From NCBI GenBank assembly GCA_023101725.1, contig JALJCO010000054.1, positions 186,001 through 250,000 on the forward strand: 64,000 nt of DNA. Reading direction: 5' to 3'. How positions within the stretch are numbered: position 1 is the first letter of the stretch; the number at the start of each line of letters is the position of its first letter. A model generated the notes under the pieces. It did not search any database, was not told where the DNA came from, and saw nothing but the letters and a program-made list of their open reading frames with translations. The translations under genes and the position numbers were made by a program. Source of the DNA: Atherinomorus stipes (lineage: Eukaryota > Chordata > Actinopteri > Atheriniformes > Atherinidae). This document shows, piece after piece, positions 11,101 through 26,100 of the stretch.

Positions 11101-14100
11101 AAGTACCCAGTTCTTGTGAATCAGAGTCCCTCCACAGATATGGGAGAATCTGGGTTCCGGTTGACTAACCGGCCATACCTAAAACAAGCATACATCAACA
11201 AGCAGAGATAAAAACCAGTTTGAAGTTTGCTGGCAAAGTCTCTATACAGTCAGACAGTGAATTCATTTACTGTAGTTCTGATTATTAACTGTTTAACAGC
11301 ACTGACAAAGCATTTGTGATATAATAAGGAAATTGTAAGCGATTAGCTGAATTCTGATGTTTTATGTTTGAGCAAAGTTTTCTACATTAGAGGAGACTCA
11401 CCTGCATGGACACTTGCCAGGGCCAGGAGTGTGGTATGGCTGCTTCTCCGTTCACAATGCGTGACACAACAGCAGGAGGAATGGCTGGTTTCCCACATAC
11501 GCTGGGCCAGTCTACAGGAGATTTGTTGGTGTGTGAATAAAGCCAGAAAATACAGTGCAAATCTGGTTCTGATAGATTAGCCTCGATGTTGCAGGACAAT
11601 GTTTTTCAGTTGCTGACTCATGCTTGGTTTTTGTTTTATGCAATTTTTTATTGCATTTTCCGAACCTACACGGTTGAAATCGTTGAAAGTCCTTTTTTGC
11701 TTTTGGCTTTCACCAATCTATTTTTCAGCAGTAATATCTTCTTTGATATCTACTTGTAAACTTAATGGCAAGCTTTCCTGCAAATTGCAAAGCAAAACAC
11801 ATCTGTATCAAGACCTGTGTATATGTTAAGATGTAAATTTATTATGCTTACCCAGAGTAAATCATTCCTGTTACACATATCTTGTAATTTCTCCCTTCAT
11901 CTCTTTTTACCATCCTCACCTGACCAATAGTGCAACATTGCCAGGGCTTTGGTGGGAAAATCCTATAAGCTGCAGAGTCCATCTATAAAACTCTATTTCA
12001 GCAATTGGTTTGGCAGTGGCTTGGGCCACCTGGGGCTCATCCCTGGGTGAAGAATGGAAATCAGGTGACAAGCAAGGAAAGAAAGTGAAGCACTAGGTCA
12101 CTTCACATTGTGTTCTCAGCACACCAAATTACCTTGCTTAGATTCACATCTGGAGATGGAGGAGTAGGTGTGAGGAAAGGATAAGGGTGAGAGGAAACAG
12201 GAACCCAGCTAGAAGGTGTCTGTGCAGCAGCACTGCAAGAACTGTTTCTAATCACGTTAATTCTGCTAACCCAAGGACGGTGCGCAATCCAGCCCGACAG
12301 TTTTGTAAACAGGGGAACATTCAACATTCAAGGGAAGACCATATCTTTCATCTTGTAATGTAATATATTTAATTTTTATAATGATTAATAATGTAATTTA
12401 TTTTAAAAAATGAACAATTTTATTTGGGGGATTAAGCGAGCTATCATTCATAAGCTGCTTTCAGACATGCATTGCAGAACATTTTTGCGATAAAGTCTAT
12501 CTGCTCCTTAACTGGAGTTGGCTTGATCAAGCATGACGCTTTCTCACAGATTTATTGCATTCCCGGCCATGTTCAGACATCAGGAAATGTTGCAGATAGG
12601 TCGGTTGTTGCACCTACAGCAATAGCCATCATCTCATCCCTGTCCAGAACATTTTCTTGTGGGTTCAGCCAAAACAACGTGCCGCAGTATTTCTGCCCTT
12701 ATGACATGGGGGCTAGCCGGTAAATGTCCACTACAGCTCTGAGTTAAAAGAGCGGAATGTTTGTCTGAATGTGGACGGCATAAAAGACAAAGTCCACACT
12801 AATCCAGAGCAAGTCTTAAAGGGGCTACAGTACCAATAAGTTTACTTTTAAAGCCCACTAGTGAACTTTGGCAGATTTTCTCACTGAGCCCCCCCCCCCC
12901 TCATATCATCTCTTGCTCTGTCACTTTCTCTTTCTTCCTTCCTCCTAATGTCCTCTTGCATTTCTTGCTGATTCAGCCAAGAAATGGCCAATGTGTTGAT
13001 ATGCAGTTGCTGGTGTGTGACGCAGAACAGTTTCTCAGTGTTGGAATGGTGCTTGCCAACAACAGCTCCAGGAATGTACTAAAGGTTAGAAATGTACGTA
13101 GTGTTACTTAAAGGAAAATGCTACGTTGGTATTTGGCATTTCTTCAAGTCCTCAGATCATGTCTTAAAATGCCACGACTGAACTTCTGCACCCCCTGAGC
13201 TCTAACAAAGACTAATTCAGTATTCATTTTGCATCTTGTCTCTTCTCTGAGCTCTCTCCAGTCAATAAAAGTCAACTAAATGTTGACCTTTGCTCTGTCA
13301 CTTCTCTTTCTTTTCCTCTGTTCCTTCCTTCATCATTTCTGTGCTCAGTCAGCCATGGTGTACGTCCAAAATGGCCAGCATGTTGATATTCAATTGAGGG
13401 CTTATGACATGGTGCTGTAAAGCAAACATAGCTGTCACATGATGCTCCAGGCTGGAACATAAAGTTTGCAATTGCAGTTTATCGTCCCCAGGATGTTGCA
13501 GGGCAAAGATGGTTCCAGGATGTATGCAAAATGAATGTCATCTTGCCATCAAAACAAGTCAGAACCACAGAGTTTTAAGGTCAGAAACTTTTATAGTGTT
13601 GCTTTAAAATTGTACACTGTGTTCAAAAACAGACTAAATAAAAAAAATAAAATAAAATCTACTTTTATGACAAAAAGTAGCATGTCCTTGCATTTAAGAA
13701 GCAAGGACAGGGCCAGTTTATTTAGGATTTTCACACAGCAACTAAACTGAATGTTAAACAGCAACATTGAGGTTGTTTGGGGGAATATTACAGCAGTTGA
13801 TGTATTTTTTCTCTTTTAGGTTGTCATTGCAAATGTGTTAGCAGATAGCTGCCTTATTAAGAAAGGGATGAACATGGATCAAGAGCAGCAATTAGATGAA
13901 TGAGTTTTTAATCTATGAAAATAGCAGCCTTATGCTACAGACAAAACAAATGCTCTGTAGAGCTGTAGTGGACTGCAGATTTTTATGAGCCTGTCGTTTT
14001 TTAACACCCCATTTTGCTATTTGTTCCATTTTTTTATATTAAAATACAGATCGATGCTTCTACTATAAGTAGTGTCTGGCAGATGATTGGAAACGTTGAG

Positions 14101-17100
14101 CTGACAAAGATACTCTACCTATGGCGATGTTGTCCCAGGGATTGGGCTGAACAGGTGGCTCAGTAGGAGCAGGCAGAGTGGAGTCTGTAGTCCAGTAGGC
14201 CCTGAAGCCTTTGCCCTCAGTAAATAAGTCTGTATGAAAGCGGATCAGCAGCCTGCTGCCTCTTGTCTGGATGGTAAGAGGCAACTTTGTTCCACAAAAT
14301 GGACCTTAGTAGATTGAAAGAATAATTTGCACAATGTAGATAAACAGAGACAGAAGCTGTAGCGTGCACAACTATCATGATGAAAATGGATGGTTTGAGT
14401 AACAGCTAGATACAGTATAAATCTGCTTACCATGCTTTCGAATCAGTGCATTAGTAACACCATTGATATCATATACCATAATGTTATCATAGCACTTGGA
14501 AGTGAAGAAATCTTTGGCTTCCAGGTCAAAGTGGGTAAATTTTAGTGTGATTTTTTTCCCTAAAGGTGAAACAATGTTCCACATGCACTCAGTGTTGGCC
14601 TTGTAGTTCATAGGCCAGTTCTGGGACTTGATAATCCCGGTTTCCTCTTTGGAAGAAAAGCCACAACCCTGGATTTCTAGAACAGGAAGAGGAAACACAA
14701 GATGCATGATTTGATAAATACAGAGAAGATGCATTATGCTAGGAAAAAATGTCATTGTGTACTGTAAAATGTTAGCATGGCCTCAGTTAGGTTATTATTT
14801 ACTCCTATTTTGTGTAACAGTGTCAAAAAGGATTTTGGTTTATCGTGAGTAAAATAACATTTTATGGTTATGTAAAGCTTCTCTGTACTTATAAAAAGTG
14901 CACCTTTCAGAAGTAAACTTATGTAGGGGGTTCAGCGGCATATAAATAATAAATAAAATCCTCTTAAATCTCATTATGTTCATTTTCTGATTACAGTCTG
15001 CAGGCATGTGCATAAAATAACAAATATAGAATAAATATCGACAGCATCTAAGACACAAGAACCAAAGAGAACTGGAAATGCCCTGTGGTCCAAGAACCAA
15101 AATCTTTTTCAAGGTCATGGACACTATTTTGAGGCAATTGCCATCAATGCTGATGTCTTTTTTAAGTCGTTTTTTTTTTTTTCTTTAATATTCCAACTAA
15201 TACAACAGTGCAGCTCTTTAGCAAAAAGCATAAATAGGAAAACCTTTTGCTGTCTAAACTAAAGCAGTTTGTCTCCACAGTTCTCTCTCAATGTTGTTGA
15301 AAGGAACGATGATACCACACTGTGAGCATGCCCTTTTCATTATTATTTTACATATCTCTGGTGGCATCTGCCCACATAATTTTTTTTAAAAAGAATCAGA
15401 TTTCTTCGTTTCACATTGTTGTTTTTAGTAGTGTCACTAGAATGTTTAAATTACTTACAAGTCATTGAATTGGGCTTTTGTTTTGATTTTACATTGCAGC
15501 CTAACTTTGTCCATCATTCTCTCACTGATTAACAACCCTCTCTATCACACGTGGGGATTCAAATCACTTTCTGGCCTCACAATCATGATAGTAAAAGATA
15601 GTTTTATCTTGCTCTTGTACTTTGACCTGTAGTCCGATAGAGCTGACACTGATTTTGCAACAGCATATGACAGAGACATTGGTTAATAAGGTGTTGAGTG
15701 GCTTTAACAAAATGATGCTGTGTGTATTGGCAGTACTTATGTATCAGTCCTCAGTACCTGCAATATCCTCAGGATACACTTCCTCCCATTTGGCAGAGAA
15801 TCCTCGGTCTGTGAGGCGACTGTCAGACTGGAAGGTGACAGATATTGTGTCACTGGCACTGATCACCAATGGGGGAAGGATGAAGCCACAGTGTGTACCT
15901 GAGAAAGAAGGAGGAGATAACAGGGGGAAAATAGGAAATGAGTTGGATCGATGGTGAAAGAGAACTTTTTTTTTTCTTAATGTCTTGAGACCTTACTGTG
16001 CAGTATACTGGCTACCATTACTTTATACTTCACAGCACTGGTGGTCCATGTAAAGTAGATTAGTAAAAAAAAAGACTTTAGAGAAAATTTAACATTTATT
16101 TACAAATGAATATGTAGAAGAAGTACAAAACAATGATTTACAAAACCGGTTTGTAGAGGGGTTTTTTTATGTTCTAACATGTTTGTCTCACTGGGATAAC
16201 AATGAGCAATATTAATATAGCTTTTCCTGAGGCTATATGTAGTAATCATGATTAAGGCTAAAGAAAAGATAAATACATCTCAAAATATCTATCTGATGAT
16301 GTGTTATTTCTTCTTTAACAATTGACAAAGTCCTGCTCTGAGGAATGCTTATGTGTCTCCAGATTTCCTGGATTTGGAGTTTTCAAAGCAGAACTTCTGC
16401 TATTTGTTCTTATATCTGCTTTTGTACATAATCAGATGCATGCTCAGCTAAAACACTCTCATCACCTGGCTGTGAGTGTTGTACAAAGATGGTGTGCCTT
16501 AGTGCCTTAGTCCTTGAGAATTCAGCAATAGATAAAGCTGTATCAGCCTCACTGCAGCCAGTGAGGTGAATAATGAGAGGTAATTTATAGTTTGCTGGGC
16601 TCTTTGCAAAGATCCTGATGAACAGTTTTACAGCACAGTGTGCTGCACTTAAGCAATATTGTGATAACTGAGGTGTTTGCCTAACGAGATGTGCCAAGGA
16701 TGCACATTAACAGATGTATATCAGTCTTTAGTGCTGCAGGGGTGAAACAGCAAGTTCGAAGCATACAAATAAGGAGAATGTGCAATGTATGAAGTTTAAT
16801 TTACAGGTCTGATTAAAACAGACAATTATGACAGATACATACATACACACACACACACACACCTATACACACATATGTGTAGAATAAAAGAAGTTATAAC
16901 TCACCAAGAATGCTGTAGTTGTCTGAGATGATGAGTTTGTCCTCTTTGCACTGACCAGTCTCTCCTGTGATGGCCATGTCAGTGATCTGCAGTTTGACCA
17001 GTAATCCTTTGGACACGGATATCTTCCAGGAACTATTTGAATGAGCAGGATAAGAATTTGGGAAACCCAAGGACTGGATTACTCCTTTTCTCCCCTTAAT

Positions 17101-20100
17101 GATGACTGGACCATCACTTCCTATGGTTAAAAACAATTCTTGATCAGATCCACTTATTCTATGGTTGTTTTTTTTCTTTTTTCTGTCTTTGTTTTGTTTT
17201 TGTGAATTTTGGTTTGTTTTGAGACGGATCAATCAAACTCTGGGTTATTTCTGCAACTGACTGCCATTTAATTAGATGTTTTTTCATTTACAGCTGATGA
17301 GAACCAACTTACTTTGATATAAAGCTACTTCATGAACAAATTCATTATAAACTACTGTAATTGGCCACTGGAGAAAACTGTGTTGTGGTCTAACCGCTTA
17401 GACATGATGATGAATAGATATAGCTCAGGGGGATCCCCATTTACTCCTATGCAGAAAGCTGCTTGCATTCATCCTTATTTGGCACCTGTCACATGACTGA
17501 CGCTGTGTTTGTGTGTTAAAAGCTGTATGTATCATTCAAGGGGCATCATTAAACTCATTCCAAATACAACACATTGACCACAATAGAGTAATGTTAAATA
17601 ATTATGCCACTGTTTACGAAATATGTTTTCCATTAATTTCCAAGAGCTTTCTGATTTTAGTCAGGCAGTTCTCACTGGGGGCAAATCTTCAGCATAATCA
17701 GGGGCTTTGACTGAATCTCTGAGCAAGTTTACTGTAAACGTTGCAGGTTTGTCTGTGGAGTGCAGCCATACATGTACTTTATCATGAGAAGAGTTTCCAG
17801 CTGTAGTTAATAAAAAGTCCCATTTCATAATTTTCTGGTTGGGTGATGGCAGTACTCTCCTCTTAATTCAATCCACGTGACAATGACAATTTGTCTGTGA
17901 TGTAAGTGTAATATTGATTTGTTTTTATTACAACCTAGTAAATGCATTGTCTCAGTTACCACGTTGCAGGTATGATCTGTGTTTGCAGTGCATAGGTGTT
18001 TTGTTTTGTTTGTTTTATAATCCCGCAGTACCCTGTTTAATTAGTGTTATAACCAGTAGAAAAATTTATTCACTCTAGTAAGTGATAACCAATACGTATT
18101 ATAAAATGCTAGACCTGGGAGGATTAGAAATCATGATACCTCTTAGAAACATGATATTTCCACTACAGTATTCCTCTGCATGAACAATCAAAACCAAATA
18201 CAACCAAACTTCCAAAGACGAAATCCAGTTTGTATTGTAAATGATAAAAGTTGATATTTTTGTGGAAAAAGAGTCAAGAAAACACAACAAATATTGAAAC
18301 AAAAATTTAAAAAAAGAAATTGTGACCAATTTTAATCCAGTGCCAGCAACATTAGAATGCAGATTAAAAACAAAGTGGAAATCAAAGTCATATTTGATTT
18401 ATTTTATCCACCAGACTTCAGTGTTCAGGTTTTCATGGCAGTTTTATTCATATCTTATTCTTTCATTTTATCTTTATATATTAAACAAGGGGAAAAAGTT
18501 ATTAATTTTCTTTCTTTCTTTCTTTCTTTTTAGATCTTCACAACTTATTTTTTTTAATCTGCAGACTAAGCCATTTCTGATAATGAGATCACTTCTGTTG
18601 GATGCATCTCTATGGTAACCCAGAAATAGTTAAGAAGTGCTGTGACATTGTAAAATTCCCCGTTAATGGATGCTGTTTATCAAAACATAATGAAGTAGTT
18701 TTACAATTTCATAAAAAGTTGTCATATTGCTGTTTTGCTATTTGGTTGATGCAGCCCAACAGTACTTGATGGCTGTTTCACTGACATGCTTGGAAATGAC
18801 CTTAAAAAAAGAAACCACTGTGAAGCAGCATTTCATGCCTTTTATCCACATCACTCAATGTGACATTTGCTACATTGTAGGATTGTGTTATCTTGTGTAT
18901 TATATCCTCTATTTTCAAAAGTACCTTTTTTTGTATTTGGTTCTCCTTCGCTCTCCTTGAATTATAATAATAACTGACAAGACAAACAAAAGATAAATTG
19001 CCAAAACTGTCTCCTCATTTTGCTTGTCCAGAATTATGTTTCTCCTTTTGACCTATACTGCAGGATGTAACTGCATTATAACATTGGTTTTCCTGCGCAA
19101 ATCCCATTGAGTCAATGCTCAGAATTAGAACTGCATCTTTCTGACGGAGAAAGCCACCATTACTTGTCATCTCAGTCTCAACAAACTCACTTTCCACAAA
19201 ACCCCCTTTCTGGAATACTAGTGGTTATTCAGGTAAATGAAATGGACATTCAAAGATTAAAAGAGGAGTTAGGGGATGAGACTCACCAGTAGTTGTGGAA
19301 GCTGGAGGGGTTTGTGTGCTTGGTCTGAGGGTGGTGCTAGGAATGACAACAGGTGGAAGGCTAGACTTTGTGTAAGTTGCACTGAATCCTTTTGATGTCA
19401 GCCTGTTGTTAGATTTGAAGGTGACTACCATTGTGTTGCCACTGGACACAATTGGCTTTGGCATCACTCCCCCACATAATTTTGCTGTGAAAGAGTGAAC
19501 AGTCTCAGGGGCTTAAACAGTAACAGCAGTATTCCCAAATTTCAGTTCTGACATTTGTAAATCAGCCATGCTGCTTTAACACCAATGTCTGTGCAGACAG
19601 ATTTAAATTCATTAGACTTTAAATAGACTCCAGAATTTCAGTCCAATGTACTGTACGGCTCCTCAAACTTTTAATTGAGCTCGTCTTTTATTCATGGACC
19701 TCCACAGTTTTTCATGTTGAACAAAACCCACAGTCTTTTCTGAAGTTCTTGTCTCAGCCCTTTGCTTTTTAAACACATTCAGCTTCAACATAAACAGTAA
19801 TAAGGAGTGAAAATAGTGTAATGTGTGCAGTACCTCTCCTCATTAGTATGCAAATTGACTGGAATTAATTTTAAAACAATTTAACTTTTGCCTTCCACCC
19901 TGCATCCAGGATGTGCTGCAGCATGCTTACCCAGAACAGGGGAGCCAACCTTGTGGCCATCATAAACCTGAATAAAGTCCCCACATAATTCAGCAACCAG
20001 GTCGAAGGAGGTAAATGTCAGTCGGACCTTCTCGCCTTCAGGCACTATGATTCTCCACTGATCCAAGGAACAAACAAACACAGGACAAACACACACAGTG

Positions 20101-23100
20101 GTCATTTGTAATGCAGAGAAAGATCCTTGCTTTCAGTTTTCAGTCGATTTCAAAGGCTGAATAAAGAACAAAACGCTCCGCCTACTGTAGATTTATGAAA
20201 TGAATACAAAAGCTTGATACAGTGAATACCTGTCAATATCATGTGTCTCTAGTCTCATGGCAACTGCATGGGCTGCATTTCAACATACTGTAAGTCATAA
20301 ATAATTCCATCCCAGATTCCCTCTCTTCTCGGACAGACGGCGATCCGTCAAGCTAAAGCACAGCTGCATGAAATAATGAAGCCAGCCATAGCAGCATATG
20401 ACTGCATCCAAGCCCAGCATGCAAATACTTGCATCATCTCCTACTCTGATTTACTGTAATTAGATGCATGAATCCCTAATCAAGGCCACAAAACATTGTC
20501 AAAATTAAGCTTTTGAAATCCAGAGCTAATGGATTTGCTTTGAGGTGAAATTCTAAAATCTCTTGGTTTGTTGAGCTCGCATTATTAATCAATACAAACA
20601 CACTGAGTGAAACGCTCTGATTTATATTGGAATGTATTAACGTCATCTTCCAAGTAATGAGCAGCAGTTAATTTACACAATCAATACAAGTAAACCTTTT
20701 CTAACTCTAATGTTTCGTAATTTTCTCTTCTTCTCTGAATAGCTGTACCTGGTACAAAATCATGCTACATAATAGCAGCTTAAATCTGGATGATTATCAA
20801 AAGACATGTTTTAAAAGCTAAAAATGGAGTGCTTTCACAATACTAAGAAAGGACAATGCTGCCTGTCAGCACATTGAATGATGGAATTATATGAGGGGGG
20901 GGGGGGAAAAAAAATCTATATAATTTGTTCAAAGGTAAAAGACAGGAGTATATCCCATTTATAAGTATTCAGTCGCTAATGATGCTACCATTTGAGCTCT
21001 GGTGCATCCCAGTACTCTTAAAGATGTTTCTATAGTCTGAGTGGAGTCTTTTAAAATTTATCAAGGTTCCACAGCTGGTGGTGTCTCCCAGAGTGAAAAC
21101 AAAGTCTTAAGCGGAGGGAATTGTATGTAAATGGAGGAATACAGTGGCATACACACTTTGCACAGTGCATTTATGGTTATGTGGGGACATAATCAACAGG
21201 GACAGGACAGTTCTATGAATCCCTTCATGTTGTCAATGAGGAAGAAATGTGAAAATTCAGTGGATGATTTTTGAGCATAAAAAGACATGTATAACCTGTG
21301 AAGGACAGCTGCTACCCCCTACTGCGTTCACCATGGTTGGCGTCCTTCTGATGATTAATATCCAAATGAAAACTCAATGTTATGGATCATATCCGGTCAT
21401 GGGCATTATACGAAGACGGAGCTAAATGTGATCAAATTGGTGGAATGCATGGGGAGAGGTAGGGCTAGAAAGTCAGGATTGCTTTTCAACAGTGTGTGTA
21501 CTATATGTTGGGATGATTGGGGTTAGGGTAAGGGGGTTAGAGAATGCATTGTGTCATTGGAGAGTCCCAATTGTTGATGCAAACCAGATGCAAGTGTGTA
21601 TTTGTGCAGTGATTCTGCACTTATTTTCAAGCAGATCTTTTATTTTCTTTCATGTTCTGATTTCTGTTGTCATTGTGCCATATGTCTCTTTTGGGTGTTT
21701 AATCTCTTTAGCAGTCCTTTGTAGTTTTGTACATCATGTTCCTAAATAAATAAATCTAAGATTTTCAAAAATTAAGACATCACTTTACTTTTGTTAACAT
21801 TAAGTAAAACATTTCATGTGGATAAAAAATGTTCGCTTTTTTTTTACATGATTCATGCTTGAAAAGGTCAACGTTTATTTCTCCATCGTGACTTGCTTCT
21901 CTTTTAGTTAAATCTGAATCTTTTTAGCTCTCTTTGTTGGTTATTTGCATCTATCCCTTGTACTTGTTTTATTTCTTTTTGCAGTTGTTTGATTTACTTT
22001 ACAAATGAAAAAAAGTTTACAATAATTTCCAAAAGAAGCCCCAGAGGAGGGCTTTCAGATCTCCTCGGCAGATGGGTTTGTGCCCAGTCATCCAATTTAA
22101 TAATCTTCCCATGATGTAACACAAACAGTGGAATCAAGGGAAGCAACATGCCTGCTTTAAAAGTTTACCAGCAGCATCTCTAATGCAGCATTTCATTTAG
22201 AAAAACATAACAGCCTGCAGTTATTGTCTCTTTTGAAACCTAAGACATAAAAATAAATGTGCTATATAATAGACACAGATGAGACACACAGATTATTAAC
22301 TATATCTTTCTAATCAGCAGCAAATTGCCTCTAGACCACTTCATGCTTATAGTCATGTTATCATCTGTAATATAAAAGTATCATTTAAGACAGTTTTATG
22401 ACAGTATATTGTACCAGATACTCATTAAAAGAGAAATCTGTTATTACTCAAGTATATGTTTCCAGTCTGTGGTAGAGTGTGTTGTGCTGTTTGATCCACC
22501 ACAACCACACATGCCCAGATGTTGACACATATGAGCAGCAGTTATCCACGAGTGTGGCCATACCTGGTATAGTGCTGCATTCATGTAGTTCTGCTCTGGA
22601 AAGCCTGGGGTCATCAGATCCCCCTGATCACCTTGGAGTAAACCACCAGCTCCTGCTATTTCTGGCAGCAGGAATAAAGGACATTTCAGCTGCACTGACA
22701 ACTGAAGGATACCCGCAGTACAGCCCTCCTCTCCCAAATAAGCTTGTGTTATAACCGATTCATTGCTGAAATATATGTTGCCATACTCATACCTGATGCA
22801 AGTTCTGGAGCCACAGCTGCATAATGAGCTTTGAATCCTTGATCTGTTTTTCTCTCATTGGTGACAAAGTCAATTATGAGGTGGTTGGAAAGAATGACCA
22901 TTGACTTTGGTTTGATGTAGCCACAGAATTTACCTGAAGATACCACACAACACATTTGAAAAAGGTTGCCTCTGAATTACATGGATAACAAACAAGGAAA
23001 AAGGACACAAATGATCAAGAAGTAGCATAATTTATGATATCTTTTGATCCATGTTTGGCTTTTGCACATCAATCAATTATTAATTACTCAATATACATCA

Positions 23101-26100
23101 TTGTCTTTAAACTTATAATTAGTAGTTATTCAGTAGCATAATGTAATATTGTAATATTTGAAGCTGTTTATTTGGATACCTTGGATTGTAATGAGTATAA
23201 GATTAGAATCTGAATTACTTACAATATACAAACAATTATCCTGACTTTAAATCAAAGTTATCTCATTTAAAATAATTTAAAAATCTGCCCCCCTTTTTAA
23301 TATTTTTCCTTAAATAACCACCCCGCTGAAAATGGTTCCAAACACTGTATACAGTTGTGCTTGAAAGTTTTACATACCCTCCCATTAAAGATGGGGAAAA
23401 AAATCAGCTGCCACTGAAATAAGTTAAAATTGACAATTGACAAAAAAAAAGTAATATTAAATAGAAGTTTAATAAAGATCTTGACGTGGATTTTGAATTA
23501 TTTGTCACCAAACAAAACAGAACAAACAAAAAATAGAACAAGCAAACAAGCACAATGAGGCAATCAAATTGATGCAATCACTGCAATCAAGTGTTTTCTG
23601 TAATGTTCAATCATTTTTTTTGTTCAAAATCAACATTTTATCTTACTAAATTATGATTTAGTACATTTTTATTTATAGTTACTTTTTTCAGTTTCTTGTT
23701 ATTTGAATTACTATTGTGAATTTAGCCTTCTTTAATAGGAGGAACATGTAAACTTTCAAGCCCAACTGTATGAGTAAAAAGAAAGCCTGCTTGAAGCTGC
23801 AGTCTGTTGTGAAACAAAATTTACACATGTAGCATTCAGTCAACCAGCAGGATGGTGTGGCTCACCAGGGATGGATGAATCCTTTTAGACTCGAACAGGT
23901 AGGTACCTGCCTGCCTTAAACAGGACAGTCAACTCCATTTTTTAGAAATGATTTGTTTCCTCCCTTAGGTAAGAAAAATATTTACCAATGTCTGTCTGTG
24001 TGTCTCGCAGCATGAGAAAGTCTGCCGTGCAGTGCTCGGTGTCCTCCAAAGCAAACTCCTCAAACCACAGATGAATCACCTGCAGCAGAAACATGCAGAG
24101 GTGCTTCATCTTTCTGGTTTTACATCTGAGTCGATAAGAGAAACCTGCTGCTGCCAGGATGGACTGGAGCAAGTGCTCAATGCAAAATGTGTCAACATAT
24201 ATGTTTGAAAGAACATACTGCATATCAGTGTCTTTTTATGTTTCTGTGGGAAGAGAGAATTTGAGAAACAGAGGGGGGTGGGGGAGAAGCAGCTGGTGAG
24301 TTAGGCTTGCAGGACAGCAGCCGTGTTGGCAGAGAGGGAAGGATCAAGGATTTTATTTTGTCCTGTGGGTCTGGGGAGGAGAGCCGAGGAAAACGAAGGA
24401 GACGAGGCAGCCATCTGTCCACGATGCTGCAGCTGCATTCCTCCCAGCTGTCCTTCTCTGCTTGGCCTCACATTAGACAGTTTCCATATCAGTAACTTGA
24501 CAAACTCTAGTGATTAGAAACCAGGCAACTCTGAACTGTTTCAATATACAATCCTGGAAAGCAGAGATAATGCGTTGAAACTGGTTTAGAAAAAGATAAG
24601 TTTGTTAAATAATGTTTGTATGGAAAATATATTCTTTCACACTCCAATAACAAAAAATCTTGATTCTTGTTAACCATTCTCCAAATAAGGACCCACTGTA
24701 AAGTGGAATAATCTGTTTTTAGCTCTGAGCACATATCAGTTATTACTGCTGTTGCAAAATATAAAAACTGTTTATATTTTTGTCAAAATGGCCTCTCCTT
24801 ACTGAGAAAATGTTTCTGGTCCACTTTGTAAATGCTATTTAAAGAAGGATTAACTGTGAGTATCATCTGAATGCAAATCAGCTGGTTCTTTATCAGATAT
24901 GTTTTCTAGTTATATAAAGGATGGGGTAGTTTAAGGCGACTGTTCCCCCAAACCGTTTGCTGTCTGATGTTTGAGACAGTAGTGCAGTTAGTCACCTTGT
25001 CAGGGTCCACGGTGATGGTCCATGTGCAGAGTTTGCCATTGTCATAGCTGCTGGGGTAGTTCCCACTAGAGAAGGTGCCTGTCTCTCCAGTCATATCCTG
25101 CAGACCACCACACTCTGGACATGGGGAAGAACGGTTGTTACTGAGCTACCCTTTAGGAAAATATTAAAAACTACATAAGTACTCAGAGAGCACAGACCTC
25201 CGCCAAGCAGCTCAGTTCCTCCCATATGTCTATCATTTCTAAAGAGTCCTTTAAAAAAAATTCTGGATCCAGATGGTGATCCAGATCAACACCAAAATTT
25301 AATGATGCCTGAGGACCCAAAGATCGTGAGCATCCAGTTTTGTCCTCAGGTGTTGCCCCAGCACACATTTCCAATCTCAGAATCGTTTAATATTATGTAG
25401 ATGGAGGGATCTTCAAAGTTTTAACAATTCTATGTTGAGAAACATGTTTCTGAAATCACACTTTGTAGATGCAGATTGTTGCAGATTGGTAAGACTCTGC
25501 CTCTCTGGAATGCTCCTTTTATATTCATGACTTTGACCTGTTGTCAATTAACCTAATTAGTTGTCAAATGTCTTCCTTTTTCAGCCTTCTGTTTGTCCCT
25601 TTTGCAGCTTCTTTGAGATTTGCTACCATCAAATTCAAAATGAACTAATATTTTCCATTAAAACAGGTAAAATGTCTAAGTTTTGACATGTCAAATGTTC
25701 TGTTAGAAACAGAGATTTTCAAATTGTTGCATTCTGGTTTATTTACATTTTACAGAGTGGTCTAAATTTTTTGGAACTGCAGTTTTATATTATCAGCTGA
25801 AAGGTGTTCTTACTTGTGGGAAACTATATTTAGTCTCAGATCTAAACCACCAGCTCAGACTCTGGATCTGCCATTTCAATTGAGCAGAGGCAGTCATGGA
25901 TTTGTTTTCCAAACAGTTGCTGAAATATTTCAGCTTGGATCAAAACACCAAACTAACAAGAGACTGGTTATAGCTGGATATGTTACCCTAATGTCGAATT
26001 ATTATTGCACAAACAACAACACTGCAGGTGAAAAGAGAAACAGTTTACTGTGAAATTCCAGTGATTAAAAAAGCACCTCATGGCATTTGCAGTAATGAAT

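Noticed and set aside
15622..15957. A 111-codon plus-strand frame
   Set aside because: It is the antisense of the CUB-C exon at 15758-15898.
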